Shown: one piece after another, positions 43,210-51,013 of the stretch
Numbering within the stretch: position 1 is the first letter of the stretch
How the letters are laid out: every line of letters begins with the position of its first letter
Assembly: GCA_003510135.1 (NCBI GenBank)
Contig: DOKY01000002.1
Span: 62,001-126,000 of the forward strand
DNA: 64,000 bases
Reading direction: 5' to 3'
DNA from: Pseudothermotoga sp.
GTDB taxonomy: Bacteria > Thermotogota > Thermotogae > Thermotogales > DSM-5069
The notes under the pieces: generated by a model
Told to the model about the DNA's origin: nothing
The model's database searches: none
The model's input: only the letters and a program-made list of their open reading frames with translations
Translations under genes and position numbers: made by a program

Positions 43210-45069
43210 TCAATCTCCCCCGTACGCTCTCTCCTCAAGCATCCTTCTTTCCTGCTCACTCATCGTGTACGCATCGTCCTCTCGTGTGCACCAAGCAGGC
43301 AGCGGGAACCTCACGGTGATCGGTATCCTCATGAAAGGCTGATCCACGATGACTTCTCCTTGTTGAAGCAAAGCAGCCCTGGCCTTTTGCTCATCCGTCA
43401 GGTGTGAATACTCCGGCTTTGCCAGCTCGGCACCTTTCTGCCTTCCAACCACCGTCGTTGAGGACTGAGTTATGATGCGATAGTCAACCTCCGAAGCTGT
43501 CTGTTCCGCACCGATCAGTATCACTCTGAACGACCTACCGCGTTCTGCGATATCCCTGAAGATGGAAGAGAGTGGGCCTCCCCCAAAACGTGGCGCGTAC
43601 TTGTTGAGTTCGTCCAAGAATATGAACACCGGATCCTGGTTTGTCTTTTCTTCCCGTGATCTCATTACTTCAAGCAACACGGCACCAACCACAAAGCTCT
43701 GTGGACGGTTTTTCAGCTTGGATATATCGATGACCGTCACTTGGCCGGGCTTGTCCCAATCGATGCGTCTTGTGACGTTGTGCCTGAGGAAGTTCGTCCG
43801 TACCCAGAGAAGGTCGAAACCAACCGCTTTCGCCGCCTTTAGCCTTCTTACAAGTGCCGCGATCGTGGCTTTTCCCTGTACCTCCTGTGCGATTCTCGTT
43901 TTGAAGTCTTCGTCCTCGTCAAACATCTTTATGAGTTCGTCGAGTCCGTCGGGCAATCGCGCCATCGTACTCACGTCAAAGCCATTCGCGATGGCCGTTC
44001 TGATGATCATCTCTGGATCATTCGGAACCTTTATGTGGTTGCGTTCACAGAATCTCTTCGCTTCCAGAATGGCTTCCTCGAAGCGCGACTGCAAAACTTC
44101 CTGAACGCTCGTGACAGCGAGCTGAAGGTTCTGGTTCTTTTCCAGTTCTTCCTGATCGAACAAAAGTTCGAACAGACCGAGTTTCATTATGTCAACGATG
44201 TCCCAACCGTAGATCTGTACGCCCTGGGATCTCTTGTTTACCCACGGTTCGTCCTTGGTCAGTTTCCTTGGGGCAAAAAAGGCGACTTTTTCGAACGGTT
44301 CGGCTTTCATCTGCAACGCTTCGTACATGCTTTTCCACGATTTTCCTGTGCTTGTTTCCTCTTTCTCCTTCCAGTCCTTCGACCACTTGTCCAGGAACAA
44401 CAACCCCTCGCCTTTGACGTTAAAGATGATGAACCGGGACCTCGACAGGCATGCCATGAGTTCGTTCTTTTCCTTCAACCTGTTTCCCGTGTCGAGGAAA
44501 GACTTCACGAGGAAGGTCGCGTAGGAAGTCTTGGCTGCCACCCCAGATTGGCCCGATATGTTTATGTGTGCTCCGTTCTCGCCAAGTATGTACCTCACAT
44601 CTGCGTAGGCGCATCTGCTGTTTCTGAACAGTCCTATTGGGATCGCATAATGTTTCTTCAAGAGCTCGTCAAAACCCAGCGCCACATCGAGCTCCGATTC
44701 ACTTGCAATGCTCACTTCTGCGCCAGGTGGCGGTGGTACCTGTGGCGCGTCCGGTAGCACTTTTCCGTCCTCGATTTTCAACATTCTGGTGGTCATGACT
44801 GTGGCCATGAAGATGGGATTCGCTGGAGAGAGACCTTTCAGTGCGAGTTCTTCCTCGTAACCGGATATGGGACCGAAGTCCCACCTTGCCATTATCTTCA
44901 CCACGATGCCGTAATAGATGAGCGAACCCTGTGGGTGATAATCGAACTTCACTTTCACAACGTCGTCTATCTGAAGCATGTGACACGGTTTTCCGTCTTC
45001 CTGTTCGAGTCTCACGTGAAAGATGTAGGGATCGGAACTGTTAATACCAGTGACGACGCCAACTCTCAC
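43210..45069 (-). CDS. HerA-like hexameric ATPase (DUF87 family)
   Basis: An N-terminal ~110-residue beta-barrel (HAS-barrel-like: VGVVTGINSSDPYIFHVRLEQED) and a RecA/FtsK-like ATPase domain. Walker A is unusual (GQSGVAAKTSYA, with Ala-Ala where Gly-Lys-Ser neighbours are expected), Walker B is VFIFLDELNKYAPR, followed by IFRDIAERGRSFRVILIGAEQTASEVD. HerA proteins pair with the NurA nuclease in end resection in archaea; no NurA-like gene is adjacent here. GTG 45069 overlaps the ribF stop and has GGGGGGA upstream. ATPase family is sure; the in vivo partner is unknown. Confidence 0.87.
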   Translation of the reverse strand: MRVGVVTGINSSDPYIFHVRLEQEDGKPCHMLQIDDVVKVKFDYHPQGSLIYYGIVVKIMARWDFGPISGYEEELALKGLSPANPIFMATVMTTRMLKIEDGKVLPDAPQVPPPPGAEVSIASESELDVALGFDELLKKHYAIPIGLFRNSRCAYADVRYILGENGAHINISGQSGVAAKTSYATFLVKSFLDTGNRLKEKNELMACLSRSRFIIFNVKGEGLLFLDKWSKDWKEKEETSTGKSWKSMYEALQMKAEPFEKVAFFAPRKLTKDEPWVNKRSQGVQIYGWDIVDIMKLGLFELLFDQEELEKNQNLQLAVTSVQEVLQSRFEEAILEAKRFCERNHIKVPNDPEMIIRTAIANGFDVSTMARLPDGLDELIKMFDEDEDFKTRIAQEVQGKATIAALVRRLKAAKAVGFDLLWVRTNFLRHNVTRRIDWDKPGQVTVIDISKLKNRPQSFVVGAVLLEVMRSREEKTNQDPVFIFLDELNKYAPRFGGGPLSSIFRDIAERGRSFRVILIGAEQTASEVDYRIITQSSTTVVGRQKGAELAKPEYSHLTDEQKARAALLQQGEVIVDQPFMRIPITVRFPLPAWCTREDDAYTMSEQERRMLEERAYGGD

Positions 45070-45803
45070 GATCTTCCCCCCATGAGTCTCAGATACAGGT
45101 ACGTTCCCGGTGCCAGCCTCAGTTCCTGAGAAACCAGCTTCGTTTCACCATTTAGGATCAGGGTTCCCCTGATTTTCAAGTTTTGTTCCTCGATCTGAAA
45201 AACGCCAGACTGAGGTCTAACCAATTCTTTTGCAGTGTGCAGGAGAGCTACACTCTTTGAGTTGAAACTGCTCACGTTCAAAACAACTGCTTCGAGCAGG
45301 TACTCATGGCCCAACAATCTCTCGGCCTGCTCAATTTTTCCGTCTCTTATCATGTCCCTGATGCGGGAGCTACTTATGCGTTCTTTGTTTTCATCCAGGA
45401 CGTCAGGGAAAGTTCTGAGAGTGATATTCCTATCTTCACAGAGCTCCTTGAGCAAATTGAGATCACCCAGAGCGTTTTTGCCAAATTTGAAGTCCCTTCC
45501 TACGACGAGCACAGAAGTATCCTTTGCAAGGATTCGCTCGAAAAACTCCTGCGCGAGCATGTCTTTGATGCATCGCAGATCCAGAAGCTCCACCTCATCC
45601 AGGTACTGCGACAGCAAAAGGATTCGTCTCTCGTGACTTGTGATCAGACCATCGAAGTCACCAGTGAGATGTTCAAAGGGGTGAGAAACCACAAAAGCCC
45701 TTGATCTAAGATTCCTCTCCTGCGCGAGACGATTGACCTCTTTCAACAACGCCTTGTGTCCGAGATGAACCCCGTCGAAGACTCCTATCGTTGTAACGTA
45801 CAT
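45066..45803 (-). CDS. ribF: FMN adenylyltransferase (RibF-type) with truncated riboflavin kinase region
   Basis: The N-terminal nucleotidyltransferase domain is intact: TIGVFDGVHLGHKAL with the HxGH motif, VSHPFEH, VVGRDFKFGKNALG and the ISSSRIRDMI motif. It makes FAD from FMN and ATP. Usual bacterial RibF is ~290-310 residues and ends in a riboflavin kinase domain. Here only ~85 residues follow, without the GRKLGFPTAN motif or the conserved kinase Asn/Glu region, so kinase activity is improbable. ATG 45803 has GGAGAG upstream; the frame to 45911 lies within truB. It overlaps the HerA gene by GTGA. Confidence 0.87.
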   Translation of the reverse strand: MYVTTIGVFDGVHLGHKALLKEVNRLAQERNLRSRAFVVSHPFEHLTGDFDGLITSHERRILLLSQYLDEVELLDLRCIKDMLAQEFFERILAKDTSVLVVGRDFKFGKNALGDLNLLKELCEDRNITLRTFPDVLDENKERISSSRIRDMIRDGKIEQAERLLGHEYLLEAVVLNVSSFNSKSVALLHTAKELVRPQSGVFQIEEQNLKIRGTLILNGETKLVSQELRLAPGTYLYLRLMGGRS

Positions 45804-45805
45804 GA

Positions 45806-46732
45806 TCAACTCTCCTTGAATACCTTGAACGGTTTGAGGACCGCCTCGTTTCTCTCCTGCTGCAACAAAGTTTTCAGAAACGTCGAACGCCGTTCGGCAC
45901 GTGCAAGGCATAGAAGTACATCTTCGTTGAACACTTGAACGATCGAGCCTTTTTCAAACGGTTCATGATTCAGAATGTCCTTCACATGGATTTTCATCCC
46001 GTTCAAAACTCTCTTTTTCGCTTCGTTGTTAATCCAGACTTTTGGAAAGTGAAGTACTCTCGAAATAGGGATGATTCTTTTCGTGATCTCCTCAGCGCTC
46101 AGGCTGTAAACGTCCACAGCGTCCTCAACGTTGAAGGGCCCAATGCTGAGTCTTCTCAGTTCCACGGCGGTTGCCCCGCAACCAAGCTTGTATCCGATGT
46201 CCATACAGAGCGACCTCACGTAAGTGCCCGGACTCGTCTCAACTGTGAAGGAAACGAAGAGATCTTCGACTTCAATGTCCTCTATGCAGTAGATTGTTAC
46301 CTGCCTGGGTGGTAATCTCACGATCTTGCCCTGTCTCGCCAATTCGTAAAGTCTTTCTCCCTTGTACTTCTTAGCTGAGTACGCAGGCGGCACCTGAACA
46401 TAGCTTCCCACAAAGCTTTTGATCGTTTCTATGATCTCCTCCTTTGTGGCGTTGCACTGCCTCTCTTCTTCGATCTTCCCGGTTGTGTCGAACGTGTCAG
46501 TGATGAGACCAAGCTTCATCTTCACTCTGTAGACTTTGTTGTGGTTCATGAGGTACTCGAGCAACCTTGTAGCGTTTCCCACACCGATTATGAGCAAGCC
46601 CGTGGCGAACGGATCGAGTGTTCCGGCATGACCCACGCGCCTTTGGTTCAGCTTTTTCCTGACTTCCTCGACCACATCGTGAGAAGTAGGCCCTCTGGGT
46701 TTGTCCACGAGCAGAATGCCGGAAATGCTCAC
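45806..46732 (-). CDS. truB: tRNA pseudouridine-55 synthase TruB
   Basis: Seen: GILLVDKPRGPTSHDVV, the catalytic Asp in VGHAGTLDPFATGLLIIGVG, PPAYSAKKYKGERLYELAR, and PGTYVRSLCMDIG; a C-terminal PUA-like region of ~70 residues follows. It forms the T-loop pseudouridine of tRNAs. GTG 46732 follows GGAGG and overlaps rbfA. The rbfA-truB-ribF order is the classical translation cluster of bacteria. Confidence 0.96.
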   Translation of the reverse strand: MSISGILLVDKPRGPTSHDVVEEVRKKLNQRRVGHAGTLDPFATGLLIIGVGNATRLLEYLMNHNKVYRVKMKLGLITDTFDTTGKIEEERQCNATKEEIIETIKSFVGSYVQVPPAYSAKKYKGERLYELARQGKIVRLPPRQVTIYCIEDIEVEDLFVSFTVETSPGTYVRSLCMDIGYKLGCGATAVELRRLSIGPFNVEDAVDVYSLSAEEITKRIIPISRVLHFPKVWINNEAKKRVLNGMKIHVKDILNHEPFEKGSIVQVFNEDVLLCLARAERRSTFLKTLLQQERNEAVLKPFKVFKES

Positions 46733-47085
46733 TTTTTTTCCTCCTTGAGTTTGTTCAGCAGTTCTTGAACACGAACGCTTGCCTCTATACCCGGATCCTC
46801 TTTGAAGCGAATCTGGGGTGCAACGAACAAATCCAAATTGTTTGCCAGATAGGTTCTGAAATAACCCTTGATCTTGTTGAGATGTTCGACCAAAGCCTTC
46901 CGTTCGCTTTCATCTCCCATTGAGCTGACGTAGATGTCAGCAAATCTTTTGTCAGCAGAGAGTTCTGCGCGGGAAACCGTGATGATGCGATCCTTAAGTT
47001 TCGGATCCTTTGCCTCCCTGAGAGCTTCACTGATCAGCTTGACGATTTCAGATTCGAGCATCGCTTTTCTGTAATCTGGCCTCAT
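46729..47085 (-). CDS. rbfA: Ribosome-binding factor A
   Basis: A 118-residue KH-fold 30S maturation factor. Seen: the N-terminal ESEIVKLISEALREAKDPKL helix, ITVSRAELSADKRFADIYVS and the LNKIKGYFRTYLANNLDLFVAPQIRFKEDPGIE motif with the AxG/N helix-kink-helix. ATG 47085 overlaps the HDOD stop by ATGA. Confidence 0.95.
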   Translation of the reverse strand: MRPDYRKAMLESEIVKLISEALREAKDPKLKDRIITVSRAELSADKRFADIYVSSMGDESERKALVEHLNKIKGYFRTYLANNLDLFVAPQIRFKEDPGIEASVRVQELLNKLKEEKK

Positions 47086-47945
47086 GATACCGCCTCCTGC
47101 TCGAGTTTGAGAAATTCATCCGCGGTCGCTAACTTTTCTTTCAGCTTCTTCAGATAGTTTGTCAGCATCCTTGGCTTGAGTCCCAAAAGGTTTAGGGCGT
47201 ACGGAGACAGCACAAACCCACCATACGAATAAGACTCCCCATAGTTAATCGTGTTCACAAAGAAGTCGCTCACATGGACCATGCTTATGACATCGGAGTA
47301 CAAGCTCTCCGAGAAGGACTCCGGTGTGTGGTGACCACCGCAGGATTGAGACACGAGCTCGGGAAGTCCCCACCGCTCGATCGTTTTCATGCTTATCAGG
47401 GCATGGTTGGGAAGATTCAACTTCTTCTCTGCTTCGAAAAAAGAGATCTTCAAGGTTTTGCTCAGTTTCGCTATCGCCATGAACATCTCGGACGAGACGA
47501 ACTCCAGCGTCACCTTTCCGATGTCATGGAGCAAACCTGCAACGAAAAGTTCCTCTTTGTTGGGATAACCCACCACCTGAGCCATGAGCTCCGCTGCGAC
47601 TGCGACACCTATGAAATGCTTCCACAGCGTCGCGTGATCTATTGTTGATCTTTTCTTTCTCATCAGGGAGTTGTAGGTGAAAACGCTCAATGCCAAATTC
47701 CTGACGGTCTTGAAACCAAGGATCATCACGGCTTCGCTCAGCTGGGCGATCTTCCTTGGCAAACCGTAGTAGGCTGAATTCGCGAGTCTTAAGACGCGCA
47801 CCGACAAACTTGGATCGAGTTTGATGACGTCGGCCAGGTCCTTCGCCGATGCGTTTGGATCGGAGGCCACCGCGATGATCTTTTGAACTATTGGATCGGG
47901 TGTAGGAAGTTCCTCTATCTTCGCGATGATTTCTTCCAGCTTCAC
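47082..47945 (-). CDS. HDOD-domain signalling protein
   Basis: The HDOD fold is clear: ELPTPDPIVQKIIAVASDPNASAKDLADVIKLDPSLSVRVLRLANSAYYG matches the family start, followed by AVMILGFKTVRNLALSV and LHDIGKVTLEF, in which an HD pair is kept. HDOD proteins act in bacterial signalling, often with two-component or c-di-GMP pathways. GTG 47945 overlaps the stop of the upstream histidine kinase, so the two are translated together and probably function together. The second half of the protein (~100 residues) is helical. Confidence 0.9.
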   Translation of the reverse strand: MKLEEIIAKIEELPTPDPIVQKIIAVASDPNASAKDLADVIKLDPSLSVRVLRLANSAYYGLPRKIAQLSEAVMILGFKTVRNLALSVFTYNSLMRKKRSTIDHATLWKHFIGVAVAAELMAQVVGYPNKEELFVAGLLHDIGKVTLEFVSSEMFMAIAKLSKTLKISFFEAEKKLNLPNHALISMKTIERWGLPELVSQSCGGHHTPESFSESLYSDVISMVHVSDFFVNTINYGESYSYGGFVLSPYALNLLGLKPRMLTNYLKKLKEKLATADEFLKLEQEAVS

Positions 47946-49423
47946 TGCCCGTCACCCACCGGTAATTCCACGAAAACCGTTGTACCGACGTTCGGTTCAC
48001 TCTCCAGCCAGATGCGGCCACCGTGAAGTTCAACGATCTGCTTGGCGATGGTGAGTCCCAAACCGGTTCCATCCACTCTGTGGTCCATGACGGTTCCCAC
48101 CCTGAAGAATCTTTCGAAGACTTTTTCTTGATACTCCTTTGGTATCCCTAACCCGTTGTCTGATATCTCGATCAGGACTTTTCCATCCTTTCTCTCTATT
48201 TTCACCTTCACGTACTTTTCCTGGGAATCTTCTTTCGAGTACTTGATACCGTTGCTCAAAAGGTTTGTTATGACCTGTTTGATGCGTCTCTGGTCTGCTC
48301 TGATCAATACAGGTTCTCTGGTCAACAGTTCCAACCTGACTTGTTTCGATCTGGCGAGTTCCTCGATCGATCTCATCGTTTCCCTAACCAAACCGGTCAA
48401 ATCGAAGGTGGTTTTCTCGAGAGTCAACATCCTCTGCTCGAGTTTCGAAAAATCAAGAAGTCCTTCGAGTATGGATTCCAGATGCTCGCTTTCTCTGTAG
48501 ATGATCTGGACGAACTCGTTCAAAGTCTGTTGATCCAGCATTTCGATACTCGTGAGTATGGTTTCCGCATAAGCTTTGATTGCCGCAAGAGGTGTCTTCA
48601 ATTCGTGAGAGATATTTGCCACGAACTCTGTCTTCAGTCGATCTATCGCCTTGAGCCTCTCCACTTCCTTCGTGTTCGTCACGTCAGTGATGACGAGCAA
48701 CACCTGGGGCTGGCCTTCGTATTCTATGAGTTCAGCAACGATGGAGTAGAAGTTTGCACCTTCTTCGACTTCGAGCATCTGGCGCGATCCCGTCAGGAAT
48801 GTTTTCTGAACCAACTGAAGAACCTGTGAAATGAAGTCTTCGCCGAATGTTGACAACGAGTAACCTTTGTTGGCAAAAACGATTCTCGAGTCTTGATCAA
48901 ACACGGCGATGTGCTGGGGGAAAGAGTCCAAGATCCTCTGCATGTAGTTCTTGGTTGCTTTGAGTGCCTTGTGCTGTCTTTGCAAGGAAGAATAGAGTTC
49001 GAGGTTCTCGAGAACAACTGCAGACAAAAAGGCGAAGGTACGCAGCAACTCAGAAGTCTCGACCACTATTTCTTCCTTACTCCAAGCGAGCAGCACACCC
49101 AGAGTCTTGCCTGCTTTCACCAGTGGAAAGATGTGTATCATTGCATCACCTGTGGGCAAGGACATGGGAGAATGCTTGTCCACGACCCACTGGACCATCT
49201 TTTTCAGTTCTTCATCGATTTCAACTGTGCCTCCTTTGATCTTTTTGACATTCAAATCGTTGCCCAGCACGACTATGCGCTCGCAGTCAACGAACCTTTG
49301 AAAGATCCTCATGAGTGCGTCGAGCAAAAGATCTGGCTCCGTCGCGTTCATTATTTCCCTTATGAAGCTTGAGAGGAGCGAATGCAGTCGACTAGAGGAT
49401 ATTTGATTCAGCACGTCGCACAC
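47942..49423 (-). CDS. Soluble GAF-PAS sensor histidine kinase
   Basis: No membrane segment is seen. Domains in order: a GAF-like domain (about residues 25-145, ending VLLAWSKEEIVVETSELLRTFAFLSAVVLENL), a short coiled linker, a PAS domain (SFPQHIAVFDQDSRIVFANKGY), HisKA with the phosphoacceptor in VANISHELKTPLAA, and HATPase with NLLSNGIKYS, SDNGLGIPKEY, FERFFRV and GTGLGLTI. GTG 49423 lies only 2 bases after GGAG; GTG 49414 is the better-spaced alternative. No response regulator is adjacent. First gene of the minus-strand run to the amidohydrolase. Confidence 0.9.
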   Translation of the reverse strand: MCDVLNQISSSRLHSLLSSFIREIMNATEPDLLLDALMRIFQRFVDCERIVVLGNDLNVKKIKGGTVEIDEELKKMVQWVVDKHSPMSLPTGDAMIHIFPLVKAGKTLGVLLAWSKEEIVVETSELLRTFAFLSAVVLENLELYSSLQRQHKALKATKNYMQRILDSFPQHIAVFDQDSRIVFANKGYSLSTFGEDFISQVLQLVQKTFLTGSRQMLEVEEGANFYSIVAELIEYEGQPQVLLVITDVTNTKEVERLKAIDRLKTEFVANISHELKTPLAAIKAYAETILTSIEMLDQQTLNEFVQIIYRESEHLESILEGLLDFSKLEQRMLTLEKTTFDLTGLVRETMRSIEELARSKQVRLELLTREPVLIRADQRRIKQVITNLLSNGIKYSKEDSQEKYVKVKIERKDGKVLIEISDNGLGIPKEYQEKVFERFFRVGTVMDHRVDGTGLGLTIAKQIVELHGGRIWLESEPNVGTTVFVELPVGDGQ

Positions 49424-49449
49424 TTCTCCTTCAGAGACTCTTCCTTAGT

Positions 49450-49455
49450 ATTATA
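49450..49455 (-). promoter_or_regulatory. -10 element of the kinase-HDOD-rbfA-truB-ribF operon
   Basis: On the minus strand GGTATAATAC gives a perfect TATAAT about 25 bases before the GTG at 49423. The -35 region (GGGGTA, around 49478) does not match consensus. Confidence 0.5.
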
Positions 49456-49495
49456 CCTTGTTTTGAAACTTTTACCCCTTGTCACTCTGGGGGTC

Positions 49496-49524
49496 TTGAA
49501 ATCCTCGGTTAACTTGACTATAAT
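49496..49524 (+). promoter_or_regulatory. Promoter of the antitoxin/ABC-ATPase operon
   Basis: TTGAAA (49496-49501), a 17-base spacer and TATAAT (49519-49524) precede the GGGAGGAG site of the GTG at 49545. Both hexamers and spacing are near consensus, so a strong constitutive promoter is expected, with a leader of only ~14 bases. Confidence 0.85.
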
Positions 49525-49544
49525 TCTGGTCAGGGAGGAGCAGT

Positions 49545-49808
49545 GTGAGGAATCAGGTCGAGTTCTTTAGTCTTGCCGATGCGAAAGCGAAGTTATCGGA
49601 GCTGTTGAAAAAGGTTCAGCAGAAAGATATCATCATAACGAAGAATGGGGTTCCAGTTGCAGTTCTGATCGACTACAACCGCTATCGAAAGATCATGAAC
49701 TTTCTCGATCAGGTGTACGATCTTTACTTGCTCGACGTGGGTGATCCTTCAGCCCATGGAGCGTTGAGTCAGAGAGAACTCTTTCAGGAAGACATTGAGG
49801 AGGTGTGA
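49545..49808 (+). CDS. Phd/YefM-family antitoxin-like protein without adjacent toxin
   Basis: The N-terminal FSLADAKAKLSELLKKVQQKDIIITKNGVPVAVLIDYNRYRKI is the DNA-binding Phd/YefM fold. The C-terminal ~35 residues, which in antitoxins bind the toxin, are acidic (LLDVGDPSAHGALSQRELFQEDIEEV). No RelE/ParE/Doc/PIN-type toxin is on either side; the next gene, 6 bases on, is a sugar-ABC ATPase. It may be a solitary regulator of this operon. GTG 49545 has GGGAGGAG upstream. Confidence 0.85.
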   Translation: MRNQVEFFSLADAKAKLSELLKKVQQKDIIITKNGVPVAVLIDYNRYRKIMNFLDQVYDLYLLDVGDPSAHGALSQRELFQEDIEEV

Positions 49809-49814
49809 GTCAAT

Positions 49815-50918
49815 ATGGCCAAGGTGGAACTCGAGAATGTGACGAAGATCTTTGACAACAAAGTTGTCGCGGTGAAGGACGTTACGCTGACCGTTGAGGA
49901 CAAAGAATTCGTGGTGTTACTGGGACCGTCTGGCTGCGGAAAGACCACGACGCTCAGGATGATCGCAGGTTTGGAAGAGGTCACGAAGGGAACGATAAAG
50001 ATCGATGGAAAAGTTGTCAATGACGTTGAACCCAAGGACAGGGACATCGCGATGGTTTTCCAGAACTATGCCCTCTATCCCCACATGACCGTTTACGAAA
50101 ACATGGCCTTTGGCCTGAAGTTGAGAAAGTTTCCAAAAGACGAGATCGACAGGAGGGTCAAGGAAGCGGCAAGGATTCTGGGTATAGAAGAACTGCTCGA
50201 CAGGAAACCGAGGCAGCTTTCCGGTGGTCAGAGACAGCGTGTTGCGGTCGGTAGGGCCATCGTGAGGAATCCAAAGGTGTTCTTGTTTGACGAGCCCCTT
50301 TCGAACCTGGACGCGAAATTGAGAGTGCAGATGAGGAGTGAACTGAAAAAGTTGCATCACAGACTGGGTGCCACGATCATCTACGTCACCCACGACCAGG
50401 TCGAAGCCATGACGATGGCCGACAAGATCGTCATCATGAAGGATGGAACCGTCCAGCAGATAGGTACACCCTATGAAGTCTACAACAAACCAGCGAACAC
50501 GTTCGTCGCAGGATTCATCGGAAGTCCTGCTATGAATTTTTTGAATGCTGTCGTGGTTGCTGAGAGCGGTGGCATATGGATAAAGACGAGTGGTTTCAAA
50601 GTGAAAGTCATAAAAGAGCACGAACCTATCCTTGAACCTTGGATCGACAAAGAGGTCATCTTTGGCATAAGACCCGAAAACATCTTCGACAAGCTGTTTG
50701 CCATAGCACCGCAACCTGAGAACACCATCACGGGCACGGTGGACGTGGTTGAACCGCTCGGTAGCGAAACTCTGTTGCATGTCACCTGTGGGGAAGACTC
50801 ACTCGTTGCGAGGGTTGATCCAAGAACGAGGGCCAAGGAAGGTGAAAAGATAGATTTGGTCTTCGACATGAACACGATACACGTGTTCGACAGAGAAACA
50901 CAGAAGGCCATTCTGTGA
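49815..50918 (+). CDS. Carbohydrate ABC transporter ATP-binding protein (MsmX/UgpC/MalK type)
   Basis: Walker A GPSGCGKTTT, Q loop FQNYALYPHMTV, signature LSGGQRQRVAVGRAIV, Walker B VFLFDEPLSNLDAKLR and switch His in YVTHDQVEAM. The C-terminal ~130 residues form the MOI/TOBE regulatory domain found in MalK/UgpC/MsmX. No permease or binding protein is adjacent, so this is probably a shared ATPase serving several sugar importers, as MsmX does. It has a terminator immediately after. Co-transcribed with the antitoxin-like gene. Confidence 0.94.
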   Translation: MAKVELENVTKIFDNKVVAVKDVTLTVEDKEFVVLLGPSGCGKTTTLRMIAGLEEVTKGTIKIDGKVVNDVEPKDRDIAMVFQNYALYPHMTVYENMAFGLKLRKFPKDEIDRRVKEAARILGIEELLDRKPRQLSGGQRQRVAVGRAIVRNPKVFLFDEPLSNLDAKLRVQMRSELKKLHHRLGATIIYVTHDQVEAMTMADKIVIMKDGTVQQIGTPYEVYNKPANTFVAGFIGSPAMNFLNAVVVAESGGIWIKTSGFKVKVIKEHEPILEPWIDKEVIFGIRPENIFDKLFAIAPQPENTITGTVDVVEPLGSETLLHVTCGEDSLVARVDPRTRAKEGEKIDLVFDMNTIHVFDRETQKAIL

Positions 50919-50949
50919 GCTGAGATAGAACCACCTTTTTGCTGGACTC

Positions 50950-50976
50950 GGGGGCCTTTGGCCCCCAAAGTTTTTT
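50950..50976 (+). terminator. Intrinsic terminator after the sugar-ABC ATPase
   Basis: GGGGGCC, loop TTT, GGCCCCC (50950-50966) is a perfect 7-bp GC stem followed by AAAG and six T (50971-50976), 32 bases after the stop codon. Confidence 0.9.
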
Positions 50977-51013
50977 GGTAATACAAAATCAACCGAGCTA
51001 TGGGGGGGTTCGA

